Source: a virus
DNA: 64,000 nucleotides
Direction: 5' to 3' (one strand)
Virus record (IMG/VR): IMGVR_UViG_3300037502_002145
Coordinates: 1-64,000 of that record
Position numbers and translations under genes: made by a program
Shown here: positions 49,366 through 57,768 of the stretch, piece after piece
Layout: every line of letters begins with the position of its first letter
How positions within the stretch are numbered: the stretch's first letter is position 1
The notes under the pieces: model-generated
Database searches by the model: none
What the model was told of the DNA's origin: nothing
Seen by the model: only the letters and a program-made list of their open reading frames with translations

Positions 49366-52281
49366 TTATATAGTTACCTCCTTCAATGTATAATTGTAAC
49401 CTAGATAGCTTAAATCTACTGTATCTCCAGTATTAGATTGAAATGGAAATAATACAGATGATTTATTTGTATTCTGCTTAATATTGTTGTATATTATTTT
49501 CCCATATGTAGACCACAACAAATCCTTATTACTAGAAGGCTTTTCTTTATAAAAGTAATCTACTAAACAGTTTACGATAATAATTTGATTACTACACACA
49601 TTCTTTAACCTATCGTAAAGGTTATCTGAATCAATTTTATATTCTTCGACTACATTTGATATGTCTTCAGCTTCATTTTCGTCGTCGCTTATTGATTGTT
49701 TGTCAAACTTTTTACTAACCATAAAGCTTTTTAATTCTTCTACGACTTTATCGTAATACTTCGCATATTCAAATGATTCATTTTTATACAATCTGTACAC
49801 TTCTTCATCTGTTTTAATTTTTGTGTGTTGAGATATATCAAAGTTAATCCCCTCAATATATTCGCATAATAAGTTCATAGAACTTTCACTATGTATTACA
49901 GGAGAGTGAGCATAAAAGTTATTTATAAATTCTTTTTGTATCTTAGTCTTTCTATTGAGATTTTTTAAGTCGCTAAATGGCATTTGAAATTTTTGTCTAC
50001 ATGTTATATCGTACTCTTCATAATATTTTTTATATTGTCTATTTGTGTCTTTATAAACATATCTAAAAAAATAAGGATATTTGTCTAGTAAAATGTTGTT
50101 ATACAATTGTTTTTTTCTTAATTTTCTACATTTGGTTAATTTTTTTGGATTCTTTGGTAATTTAATATAATTAACCCAAACCTTAGGGATACCCTTTACT
50201 GCCTTGCCTATTTTAGCCTTATCTATCTGAGCTGATTGAGCTTTACAGCATTGTTGAAGTCTGGACTTTAATAACTTATATTCAGTACTTTCAATACCAT
50301 ATTTTTTAATGATGTTTGGCAATAGAGCATATCCGTTACTTGATTTATTTGTTATAGACCCTATAATTGAACCAAATGAAAAAGTGTCTGATTCATATAA
50401 ATCTGCATCTGTAAATTTAATTTTCTTTGGTTTTGGAGCATCATATACGACTGGCAACTCATCTTTATAAACGTTATTCAATATACTTTTGTGAGATACT
50501 GTTGCTAAAATATCCATATCAAAATCACAGCCCGCGAAATTAACACATTCGTGACCAAAATAATTTAAAATAATTCCCAGTTCACAGTATTTATACCACT
50601 TGTTCACCTCATCGTCGTCTCTCAGGTTTAATATCACATGTTCAGACATATAGGTGAGAGGTGATCTCATTGCGTCTACTTGTTTTATATTTCTTTTGTT
50701 CCAATAATTAGAATAATATTCACCTTTTTTGAGTAAACCAGTTACTTCTAAGCCACAAACGTGTTGCATAAAGCCAAATGGATCAGATACAATAACTTGA
50801 AAATTTCCATCTACATAAATATCACCCTTACATGCGTTTTCAATTTTATGTCTAATCAAATCACGTATTTTTGAGCGTACATATTTATCACTTTTGATAT
50901 CATGATTAACAATTAAACTTTTAACTAAATAATTATCACTACTTGATAAAAAGTTGTTGATTTTATCGTTATCGTTGTTTACACCTAATAAAAATAGTAG
51001 CATGTAATAAACATTATCATAAGACACACCATTTATCCAGTCGACAAATTGACTTGCTAAATTCTCTACATCTTCTTTTGATAAATTTAATGTTTGTATA
51101 AACTGATAATTTAATTTCATCATATGCTTAGCTGCTTTTGGTGTATGAAGAGCGACCCCCCAATACAACTTATTCTTATGGCAATTATTAATGTATTCTT
51201 CCAGTGAATTGTAGCTATCCCATAATTTAAATTGTGATTCTGTAATTATAACTTCATAATCTCTTAAATCAGCTTTTATATAGTTACCATCATCACCTTT
51301 GTATATAGTGTCTACAATATAACTGCCATTATTAACTTCTTCGCAAAAATCATGAATAGGAAAAACACACAACATTCCTTTCATAAAACTTTGTCGTATA
51401 CAAAACTGAGAAGGGACATAGTCCAAACCTAAATCTTTAGCCCATATAGAAGCCTGTTTTGGAGATATTAAACCCATCCCATCAGTTCTATTCATTTTCA
51501 TATCTTTAATCTCTTTTTGTATTATGGTGTCATCAACATTCCAACCATTTTCAATTACGTAATTTGCTGTAAAGGTGTCAGTATTCTCAAAATCTTTAAC
51601 AACAATAAACTTAGGTTCACTAACAATCTTTGTCGCAGATCCGTACAAGCCAAAGTATGCATTAAATTTGCTTGGTGAAAATGATTTTTCTTTATTTCTG
51701 CCATTATCAAGTCTTTCTTTTACTAAATCAATTATTTCCGTATTGCAGAATATAACAGTAGATACTCTAGCTTGACTAGCAGAACAACTTAATCGTTTAT
51801 ATTCCTTGCCATTAATTATGAATCCGTTTTTATAGAGGTGGTCATATTGTTTTAGATTATCCATCACTACAACAACATAATCTTCAATAAACATTGTACG
51901 ATTAATTTTATCTTGAATTCTTTGAGCTTCATTGTTATAAACAGTTACGTCAAGGTACTTATTTTTCAATCTTTCAATTATCTTAGAATTGTTATTTACT
52001 TTTTTTATTTTGTTATTTATGATTTCTGTATATTTATTGTTTCTTTGTTGATATGTATTAGAATATTTATAATGATCACGAATTTTTATCAATAACTCTA
52101 TTTTTTTTCTGTCTACGCACTTATTTCTTATATCTCTTATAGTGCGTAGTATCTGATTATCAGAAAGTCCTATTATTTCTTTAAGATCTTTTGATTCATT
52201 AAATGTATTATTAATATTGTAGTCAAATTCTTTTAATCTACCTGAATGAAATTTACGCACATATAATGGTCTATTTGTCAT
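49366..52281 (-). CDS. YonO-type single-chain RNA polymerase (two-barrel class)
   Basis: 971 residues from ATG 52281 (GGAGG 8 bases ahead; a TTG 15 bases earlier is not needed). The signature is FAGCDFDMDILATVS, with Asp586, Asp588 and Asp590 as the catalytic metal triad of the DxDxD motif that is DFDGD in YonO and beta-prime subunits; here the Gly is Met. Flanking segments also fit: SDPFGFMQHVCGLEVTGLLKKGEYYSN before, RSPLTYMSEHV, FGSIIGSITNKSSNGYALLP and QIDKAKIGKAV after, all typical of YonO/QDE-1-like enzymes. YonO transcribes late SPbeta genes from DNA. The motif divergence makes activity worth testing. Confidence 0.82.
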   Translation of the reverse strand: MTNRPLYVRKFHSGRLKEFDYNINNTFNESKDLKEIIGLSDNQILRTIRDIRNKCVDRKKIELLIKIRDHYKYSNTYQQRNNKYTEIINNKIKKVNNNSKIIERLKNKYLDVTVYNNEAQRIQDKINRTMFIEDYVVVVMDNLKQYDHLYKNGFIINGKEYKRLSCSASQARVSTVIFCNTEIIDLVKERLDNGRNKEKSFSPSKFNAYFGLYGSATKIVSEPKFIVVKDFENTDTFTANYVIENGWNVDDTIIQKEIKDMKMNRTDGMGLISPKQASIWAKDLGLDYVPSQFCIRQSFMKGMLCVFPIHDFCEEVNNGSYIVDTIYKGDDGNYIKADLRDYEVIITESQFKLWDSYNSLEEYINNCHKNKLYWGVALHTPKAAKHMMKLNYQFIQTLNLSKEDVENLASQFVDWINGVSYDNVYYMLLFLLGVNNDNDKINNFLSSSDNYLVKSLIVNHDIKSDKYVRSKIRDLIRHKIENACKGDIYVDGNFQVIVSDPFGFMQHVCGLEVTGLLKKGEYYSNYWNKRNIKQVDAMRSPLTYMSEHVILNLRDDDEVNKWYKYCELGIILNYFGHECVNFAGCDFDMDILATVSHKSILNNVYKDELPVVYDAPKPKKIKFTDADLYESDTFSFGSIIGSITNKSSNGYALLPNIIKKYGIESTEYKLLKSRLQQCCKAQSAQIDKAKIGKAVKGIPKVWVNYIKLPKNPKKLTKCRKLRKKQLYNNILLDKYPYFFRYVYKDTNRQYKKYYEEYDITCRQKFQMPFSDLKNLNRKTKIQKEFINNFYAHSPVIHSESSMNLLCEYIEGINFDISQHTKIKTDEEVYRLYKNESFEYAKYYDKVVEELKSFMVSKKFDKQSISDDENEAEDISNVVEEYKIDSDNLYDRLKNVCSNQIIIVNCLVDYFYKEKPSSNKDLLWSTYGKIIYNNIKQNTNKSSVLFPFQSNTGDTVDLSYLGYNYTLKEVTI

Positions 52282-52286
52282 TAGAT

Positions 52287-52331
52287 TTACCTCCAATTCT
52301 CCTTAAATATTATTTGTTTATTTAATGCCAT
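52287..52331 (-). CDS. 14-residue leader peptide before the RNA polymerase
   Basis: ATG 52331 has GGAGG 7 bases ahead; the peptide MALNKQIIFKENWR stops 5 bases before the polymerase ATG, its end overlapping the next ribosome site. Suggests translational coupling or attenuation of polymerase synthesis. Too short for family assignment. Confidence 0.4.
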   Translation of the reverse strand: MALNKQIIFKENWR

Positions 52332-52367
52332 TATCAAACCTCCAATTTCTTTGTTAGATATATTTAA

Positions 52368-52381
52368 AGTTTTATATTAGT
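52368..52381 (-). promoter_or_regulatory. 14-base element, ACTAATATAAAACT, upstream of the polymerase gene
   Basis: Exact consensus, overlapping the stop of the 52372 gene; the polymerase leader peptide starts 37 bases downstream. Suggests the polymerase could drive its own gene. Confidence 0.55.
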
Positions 52382-52638
52382 TTCGTTTTAGCTTGTTCTT
52401 CTAAAACCTTAAAAATATAATTTACTTTTCCATATGAACTTGTGATAGTAGCAATTCTTTTAATTAAATATGATTTATAATCTTCATAAATGGTCAATAA
52501 AAGAGATAAATCATAATTTTGTGTTAAAATTTTTATTTTCTTACCAACGTATCCATTCAGTGCCGTATTATTATTTAATAATTCCTCTATAATACCCTTA
52601 TGTAGTTGAATTCTTAATTCTTTATTTACGTTATCCAT
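52372..52638 (-). CDS. Unknown small helical protein
   Basis: 88 residues, GGAGAG ribosome site. Helical, e.g. LRIQLHKGIIEELLNNNTALNGY and IYEDYKSYLIKRIATI. No family recognised. Lies between helicase-like and polymerase genes, preceded and ended by copies of the 14-base element. Confidence 0.5.
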   Translation of the reverse strand: MDNVNKELRIQLHKGIIEELLNNNTALNGYVGKKIKILTQNYDLSLLLTIYEDYKSYLIKRIATITSSYGKVNYIFKVLEEQAKTKLI

Positions 52639-52651
52639 TAACTCTCTCCTT

Positions 52652-53866
52652 TTAATGTTTTATATTAGTGCCGTTAGATACTTCATCAATCCATTGTATA
52701 AGTAGTTTTCTCATTCTACTACTTGGTATGTATAACCAAATTTCTTTATTTTCTCTTATTGCAGATCTCCATATAAACTGTAGCATTTCACTTACGGCAT
52801 AAGCATCTTCCTCAACAGTAATACCATTCTGTGTAAAGAAATTCTTAATGCAAGGATTAAAATATTTGTTAATCAAGTAAGCAACAGCAATTCTATCTCT
52901 ATATTCATTTGTTGCTCTAACATTGGAAGATACAAAGCCTTTGGCATAACCTTTACCTGCTACCAATGGTTTAAATTTTTTGAACGTAGTCCATAAGTTT
53001 TCACTTGATTTTGTTTTTGTATAATTCTTAAAATAATTACCGGTTGCATTCTTTAGTTGTTTCATTAATTGATTATTCTGATTCCTTAAATACCAAGTTT
53101 TTGAGAGGGATGATTCCATATCTCCTATACGATTAAGCTTTGCATTATCGCAAATATGTATTAATTTATTATAATCAGGTACTTTGTAATCAACAACCTC
53201 AGTAGTAAACTCATAGTTGTTTATATTGTCGCCCTTAATGTACAAATATGTATACTCAACCCCGTAGTAGTCATAGTAATACTTTTGAGTTTGAGCATTG
53301 AACATGTAGGTTAATATATAAATATTTCTAAATGCTCTAAAAGTAGTAATAGGGAACAACCACAACATAGCAACATCACTATATATGGCTAAACAATGTA
53401 AATCACATAACCTTTTTTCATCTTGAAATTTACCATCGTAATCTTTAGCATGCCAATTTAATAATCCATTCTCATCAACATGAACATATTTGTCTAGCAT
53501 AGTGTTTAAATCATCTTTAGATATCTCGTATGGTTCTATGACATCAGCCACCTCATCCATAATTAACGTATAATTATTAGCATAAGCAAGATCAATTATT
53601 TCTTCATCAAACATACTAAACAGTGAATGAGTAGATACAATATTGTATCCTTTCTCAAACAGATGTTTAATACCATTTAATTTACTTCCATATGTCTCTG
53701 GTTGTTTAAAATTTTTATTAACACAACTAGTCATTATTCTTTTTACTTCTGTCAGATATGGGGTTATGTATAAAAACTTTACATCATCATCTGAATTGTT
53801 AATAAAGTTTATACTACTGCTGGTCTTACCAGCTCCCATAACTGCATCAATTACATTTACATTCAT
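52652..53866 (-). CDS. Superfamily 2 helicase-like P-loop ATPase
   Basis: 404 residues. Walker A MGAGKTSSSINFI at residues about 9-22, motif II YTLIMDEVADVIEPY (DEVAD, near 105), and a final helical part with AYLINKYFNPCIKNFF. Too short for a full two-domain helicase but of the type found as phage helicase genes next to polymerases. Leads the operon with the 14-base elements and the polymerase. Ribosome site AAAGGAG. Confidence 0.7.
   Translation of the reverse strand: MNVNVIDAVMGAGKTSSSINFINNSDDDVKFLYITPYLTEVKRIMTSCVNKNFKQPETYGSKLNGIKHLFEKGYNIVSTHSLFSMFDEEIIDLAYANNYTLIMDEVADVIEPYEISKDDLNTMLDKYVHVDENGLLNWHAKDYDGKFQDEKRLCDLHCLAIYSDVAMLWLFPITTFRAFRNIYILTYMFNAQTQKYYYDYYGVEYTYLYIKGDNINNYEFTTEVVDYKVPDYNKLIHICDNAKLNRIGDMESSLSKTWYLRNQNNQLMKQLKNATGNYFKNYTKTKSSENLWTTFKKFKPLVAGKGYAKGFVSSNVRATNEYRDRIAVAYLINKYFNPCIKNFFTQNGITVEEDAYAVSEMLQFIWRSAIRENKEIWLYIPSSRMRKLLIQWIDEVSNGTNIKH
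52656..52669 (-). promoter_or_regulatory. 14-base element, ACTAATATAAAACA
   Basis: Lies across the end of the helicase-like gene and directly before the AAAAGGAG ribosome site of the 52372 gene, one base from consensus. Confidence 0.5.
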
Positions 53867-54004
53867 TCAATTCTCCTTTCATTTTTCTAGAACCTTTTTT
53901 CTCTGATTTGGTTCTAACTCATTTTTAAAGAATGTAGTGTTTAATAGGGTTGTAGCGATTCGGATTTTATGGTTAAAAACATTAAAAGTTCTAAAATTTT
54001 TTAC

Positions 54005-54031
54005 AAACCTAGTAAAATCAATGGTTGTAGC
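54005..54031 (+). repeat. Copy 4 of the AGTAAAATCA motif
   Basis: AAACCTAGTAAAATCAATGG then TTGTAGC. Nearly identical to the loop and arms of the terminator at 3739-3778. Confidence 0.5.
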
Positions 54032-54231
54032 CTATACCCTTTAAGAGAGAAGGATATAAAAGTACTAAAATATAAAAATAATAATTATCTCTCTGAGAAA
54101 TGGCGTCTTTTTGCCATTTGGAAGAGACAGACATCGTTTGGCTTTTTCAAACGGTGGTTGCTATGTTTACACTAGTTATCCGTCTAAGATTAATTTTATC
54201 AATTTAACACCTCCTATGTTGAATAATTTTC

Positions 54232-54245
54232 AGTTTTATATTAAT
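54232..54245 (-). promoter_or_regulatory. 14-base element, ATTAATATAAAACT
   Basis: Exact consensus, located just downstream of the -10 of the leftward promoter; it pairs with the copy at 54285-54298 to flank the promoter. Confidence 0.55.
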
Positions 54246-54253
54246 CTCATTAA

Positions 54254-54283
54254 ACTATATCATACCAATGATTAGGTTGTCAA
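54254..54283 (-). promoter_or_regulatory. Leftward sigma-A promoter bracketed by 14-base elements
   Basis: On the minus strand TTGACA (54278-54283), 18-base spacer, TATAGT (54254-54259). Elements at 54285-54298 (adjacent to the -35) and 54232-54245 flank it, so regulation or dual promoters are possible. Confidence 0.65.
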
Positions 54284-54284
54284 C

Positions 54285-54298
54285 AGTTTTATATTAAT
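54285..54298 (-). promoter_or_regulatory. 14-base element, ATTAATATAAAACT
   Basis: Exact consensus, ending one base before the TTGACA -35. The copy at 60263-60276 has the same spacing to a -35, evidence for a conserved operator or promoter function. Confidence 0.6.
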
Positions 54299-54390
54299 TT
54301 CCTTAAATATTTTTAGTTCATTTTCTTTCTGTAGAGAAAGATATAAGCCATTGTAATTCTATAGGTATATTAGTTATCCTTTTCATAGTT

Positions 54391-54430
54391 AAAATAGCTC
54401 TACCAAACTCACAGAAAGCCTAGGGATATT
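54391..54430 (+). repeat. 40-base repeat, copy A
   Basis: Begins AAAAT, contains CTCTAC near position 8 and ends TAGGGATATT. Two related copies of equal length lie at 58634-58673 and 58823-58862. Together they bracket the partition/FtsK region. Confidence 0.6.
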
Positions 54431-54494
54431 CCTACATCATTATCTTAGGTGGTATTTCTATATAAATTGATAATAAGTACAAGCAGTTGATATT

Positions 54495-54599
54495 TTTCAT
54501 GTAAAATCATTAAATTACAGTCACATTTCATGTAAGTTTCTCATATAGTGTATTAACAAATCAAAATTATCAACAAATGTAGCATGATATTTCATGTAA
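54495..54599 (+). repeat. Putative parC centromere: three TTTCATGTAA iterons
   Basis: TTTCATGTAA at 54495-54504, 54526-54535 and 54590-54599, directly upstream of the ParM-like gene. Offsets of 31 and 64 bases are close to three and six helical turns, so all face the same side. Likely binding sites for the ParR-like protein and autoregulatory operator. Confidence 0.55.
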
Positions 54600-54624
54600 T
54601 TACATTAATTTTCAAGGAGGCTAT

Positions 54625-55545
54625 ATGAGTAAGATTAAAGGATTGGATCATGGTTATCTCTATACTAAGGACAATGAGAAGCGTATATTTAGGTCAGCAT
54701 TTACTAAGTCAGGTTTAGCTATGGGAGCAACATCATTTATCACTATTAATGGAGTTGACCATTCTGTTGGTACTGGTAATAGAACAATTTCATTTGATAA
54801 AACTGATTCTGATATGAATGAGGTGGGAACATTAACAATGTTAGCTATGGACGGAGACAATGATTATTATCTTGTAGTTGGATTGCCTATAAGCCAATAT
54901 CAATCTCAAAAGGATAAGTTTAAGAAAATGATTATGGGATACAACGATAGAGAAGTAATATACCGTGGTAAGAAGATGGATATTAAGATTAACGATGTAT
55001 ATGTATTACCACAGGGAGTAGGAGCATTACTTAGTCTTGATGAGTTAAAGGGTAATATCGTTATATTTGACTTTGGTGGTTTAACTATTGATATTGCCAG
55101 TATAGAAATTGTATATGGCAATCCAGTGTTGAAGAAATATGATACATGGACTGAGGGAATACAGAAGATTTATTCTAGAGTGGTTAATGCAGTTAATGAG
55201 AAATATAATCTAACACTTGATGTATCAGAGGCAGAGAATATATTAGTTAATGGTTTAACTTTATATGGGGAGAAAGTGTCAACTGATTTTCTTGAGCCAG
55301 TATTAAGACAATATCTTGACCCTATACTAACCAATTTCAAAGTTAACTTTACCGATATTAATTCACAAGTTTATCTATGTGGTGGTAGTGCTATTATATT
55401 TGAGAGTTTGTTTAAAACACATTTTCCACATGCAAGGTTAATGTACAATAGTCAATTTGCTAATGCAATCGGATATCATAAGTGTGGCTTACAAAAGTAC
55501 GGACATTTATGTGACATTAAACCACAGCCGATATGTAGGAGGTAA
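54625..55545 (+). CDS. parM: ParM-like actin ATPase (plasmid segregation)
   Basis: 306 residues, AAGGAGG 6 bases before ATG. Actin-fold motifs: phosphate 1 GLDHGYLYTK (6-15), phosphate 2 IVIFDFGGLTIDIASI (about 147-162), adenosine motif LCGGSAIIF (about 250). It polymerises to push sister plasmids apart, bound by a ParR adaptor on parC. Followed after 5 bases by a small ParR-like gene. Divergent, so close to ParM/Alp7A-type proteins rather than MreB. Its presence argues for extrachromosomal replication. Confidence 0.88.
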   Translation: MSKIKGLDHGYLYTKDNEKRIFRSAFTKSGLAMGATSFITINGVDHSVGTGNRTISFDKTDSDMNEVGTLTMLAMDGDNDYYLVVGLPISQYQSQKDKFKKMIMGYNDREVIYRGKKMDIKINDVYVLPQGVGALLSLDELKGNIVIFDFGGLTIDIASIEIVYGNPVLKKYDTWTEGIQKIYSRVVNAVNEKYNLTLDVSEAENILVNGLTLYGEKVSTDFLEPVLRQYLDPILTNFKVNFTDINSQVYLCGGSAIIFESLFKTHFPHARLMYNSQFANAIGYHKCGLQKYGHLCDIKPQPICRR

Positions 55546-55550
55546 TTGTT

Positions 55551-55844
55551 ATGGGTAAGAAGAAAATTAAGTCTGAAGATGATAGGCTAAAAATTGAAGT
55601 GACATTTAAGAAAACAGAATTTGAAAGAGATTTGTACTCACGTATAGATATGAGCAGTATAATGATTGGTAAAGCAGTGTGGATGAAAATAGCAGCATTA
55701 GAGAAATTGGAAAGAGATGAGAATCAATCATTTTATAGGCAATCAGATGAATATAAAAATAATCAATATATTCAACAAGAACATAAAGATGATATTCCAT
55801 TAGCAGAAGAAGGATTAAATAACTTGTTGAGTATGTTTAGCTAA
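55551..55844 (+). CDS. parR: ParR-like DNA-binding adaptor
   Basis: 97 residues directly after parM, ribosome site AGGAGG. The N-terminal LKIEVTFKKTEFERDLYSRIDMSSIMIGKAVWMKIAALEKLE fits a ribbon-helix-helix of ParR type; the acidic C-terminus would contact ParM. Binds parC, probably the TTTCATGTAA iterons. Confidence 0.7.
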   Translation: MGKKKIKSEDDRLKIEVTFKKTEFERDLYSRIDMSSIMIGKAVWMKIAALEKLERDENQSFYRQSDEYKNNQYIQQEHKDDIPLAEEGLNNLLSMFS

Positions 55845-55856
55845 AGGAGGTCTTCA

Positions 55857-57119
55857 ATGGCAGCAAAGAAAAGTTTTAAGAAGAATATCGTTACTAACAG
55901 TATGTATTCATTACTAAGTGGAGTTGGATTACAGGCTTTAATGCCTATGTTTGTTGAGAATGGAGGTGGTACTGAAAATCTATTGTTATATCTGTTAAAG
56001 GCATTTGGTATATTGGGTATATTCTATTATGCATGGACTTGGAGTAAATTTGATAAGCTATTTGAGAATTTAGGGCTAGGTATAGATGGTGCTTACCCTA
56101 TAATGAAAAGTAAGCGTAAGACAGATTATAGCGAGATATATAAGTTTACATTACCTAGAGGATTGAGTTTGGCTGACTTTGATAAGCATAAAGATGCGAT
56201 TGAACAATTCCTCGGCAGAAAGATAGATATTAAGTATACTTACAAGGAGATTTATATTGAGGTGTACAACGAGAATCAGAAGACGTTGTATGAATATGTA
56301 CCTACTAAAATTAAAGGTGAAGTTCCTATTATGGTGGGATATGACCGTAAGGGTGAATTACATGGTTGTGATTTATCAGATGGTGAACCACATATGGGTA
56401 TCTATGGAGAAACTGGTAGTGGAAAAAGTACCGTGCTTAGAGCTATAATAACCAATTTAATTCTTATGTCGAATGTTATACTTCATCTAGTGGATCTTAA
56501 AAATGGTGCAGAACTTAATATTTTCCGTAAGTCTAGTAAGGTTAAAAGTTTTTGTAGGAGTATTAATGAAACAGAAAAGTTACTCGAAGATTTAGTTTCT
56601 GAGGTTGATAGACGATATGATTTGTTTTATGAAAATGATGTTAAGGACATAAAAGAGTATAATAAAAAATTCAAAAATAAGAAAATGAATTATCAGGTGT
56701 TAGTTATAGATGAGTTTGCAGACTTAAAGCCAAAGTCCGATAGTATGAAGAGCTTAAAAGAACTAGGACGTAAAAGTAGAGCATCAGGAGTCCACATCAT
56801 AATTGCGACTCAAAGACCTTCATCTACAGTGTTAGATGGAGATATTAAAGCCAACGTAACCTCTATACTTGGCTTAAAAACCATGAATGGAACAAATAGC
56901 TCAGTAGCCATGGATGAAACTGGATTAGAAAAATTAAGAGGTAAAGGTCATGGTATATTTAAGCGTGGGGGAAAAGTTGAGATTCAAGCTCCATTCTTAG
57001 ATCCGGATAGAGCTAGAGATCTAATTAAGCATACGTTTATTGATAAGAAAGTTGAAAAAGAAGTCAAGAATGGTAATGTATCAGAGGATAGTATATTAGA
57101 GGCGGTGAGTAATTTATGA
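55857..57119 (+). CDS. FtsK/SpoIIIE-like DNA translocase
   Basis: 420 residues, AGGAGG 8 bases before ATG. N-terminal two hydrophobic segments (about 13-33 and 40-60) anchor it in the membrane. Walker A MGIYGETGSGKSTVLRAI (about 180-195), Walker B LVIDEFADL (about 283-291) and the FtsK motif SGVHIIIATQRPSSTVLDGDIKAN. Lacks the C-terminal gamma domain, so it resembles coupling/translocation proteins of integrative and plasmid elements. The stop overlaps the next gene (ATGA). May move DNA between cells or to the origin. Confidence 0.85.
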   Translation: MAAKKSFKKNIVTNSMYSLLSGVGLQALMPMFVENGGGTENLLLYLLKAFGILGIFYYAWTWSKFDKLFENLGLGIDGAYPIMKSKRKTDYSEIYKFTLPRGLSLADFDKHKDAIEQFLGRKIDIKYTYKEIYIEVYNENQKTLYEYVPTKIKGEVPIMVGYDRKGELHGCDLSDGEPHMGIYGETGSGKSTVLRAIITNLILMSNVILHLVDLKNGAELNIFRKSSKVKSFCRSINETEKLLEDLVSEVDRRYDLFYENDVKDIKEYNKKFKNKKMNYQVLVIDEFADLKPKSDSMKSLKELGRKSRASGVHIIIATQRPSSTVLDGDIKANVTSILGLKTMNGTNSSVAMDETGLEKLRGKGHGIFKRGGKVEIQAPFLDPDRARDLIKHTFIDKKVEKEVKNGNVSEDSILEAVSNL

Positions 57120-57676
57120 CAACTAGAGATAGTGCGATTGTTAATTTTCTAAGTGATTGTAAAGTGGCTAGAACATCTACAATTGCTGAGATATTCTTTC
57201 CAAGTCCACATGCGTGTTATAAACGACTACAGGTGTTGTATAAAAATAAAAAGGTTAAGAGGACGAGAGATTTTGTATCATGTGAGTATGTATATCATTA
57301 TAAAAAGAATCTACCCCAACAATTAACACATAGTTTGCTGGTTACTGACTTTTATCGTGAGCTGCATAGGAAGTGTGAGGTGTTAAGCTTTAAGATTGAG
57401 CCTGTAATGGATAATATACGACCAGATGCAGTATTTGGCTATAAGTTTCATGGTAAGCCTTATATGGGGCTATTAGAGGTTGAAATAAGCAATAAAGGAT
57501 TTAATAGTGGTAAGTATGAAAAATTTTATTCTAGTGGCGATTATAAGAAGTTTTTACCGGTTATGCCTACTATATTTGTTGTTGGGAATAAGGAGAAGAT
57601 TAAATTACCAAAGGACAGTAAAGTTAACTATAACGTAATAGACTTGGAATTTAATGAGTTTAGACTATATGTATAA
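57116..57676 (+). CDS. Replication-relaxation family protein
   Basis: 186 residues, overlapping the FtsK-like stop. N-terminal winged-helix (IVNFLSDCKVARTSTIAEIFFPSPHACYKRLQVLYKNKKVKR) and C-terminal nuclease-like domain (NIRPDAVFGYKFHGKPYMGLLEVEIS) fit the replication-relaxation family (Pfam PF13814) associated with plasmid nicking or relaxation. Acts with FtsK-like proteins in several clostridial elements. Terminator follows. Confidence 0.75.
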   Translation: MTTRDSAIVNFLSDCKVARTSTIAEIFFPSPHACYKRLQVLYKNKKVKRTRDFVSCEYVYHYKKNLPQQLTHSLLVTDFYRELHRKCEVLSFKIEPVMDNIRPDAVFGYKFHGKPYMGLLEVEISNKGFNSGKYEKFYSSGDYKKFLPVMPTIFVVGNKEKIKLPKDSKVNYNVIDLEFNEFRLYV

Positions 57677-57683
57677 AAGACTT

Positions 57684-57723
57684 AAAGGGTGGATGTAAAA
57701 TAATCCCCCCTTTATTTTTTTTG
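57684..57723 (+). terminator. Terminator after par/FtsK operon
   Basis: AAAGGG-T-GGAT pairs with ATCC-C-CCCTTT (one mismatch), followed by a T-rich tract. It ends the operon before the NERD gene. Confidence 0.75.
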
Positions 57724-57768
57724 TTTATTTGTTTTAATATTGGACATACTGTGGGTGAGGTGAAGTCT

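Larger units (their letters stand above)
53867..54253 (-). other. Long 5' leader and intergenic region of the leftward operon
   Basis: Non-coding stretch from the promoter at 54254-54283 to the helicase-like gene. Contains a potential leader peptide after AGGAGGTG (near 54214), hairpins CGTTTG/CAAACG (about 54130-54153) and AATGGC/GCCATT (about 54099-54117), and copy 4 of the AGTAAAATCA motif. May involve attenuation. No supported gene on the plus strand either. Confidence 0.45.

Noticed and set aside
52282-52296. TTG start for the RNA polymerase, 15 bases upstream
   Set aside because: It falls inside the ribosome site GGAGG; ATG 52281 has correct spacing.
53969-54175. Plus-strand 68-codon frame in the leader of the leftward operon
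   Set aside because: No ribosome site, lies in a region of hairpins, ends in LLCLH with no recognisable motif.
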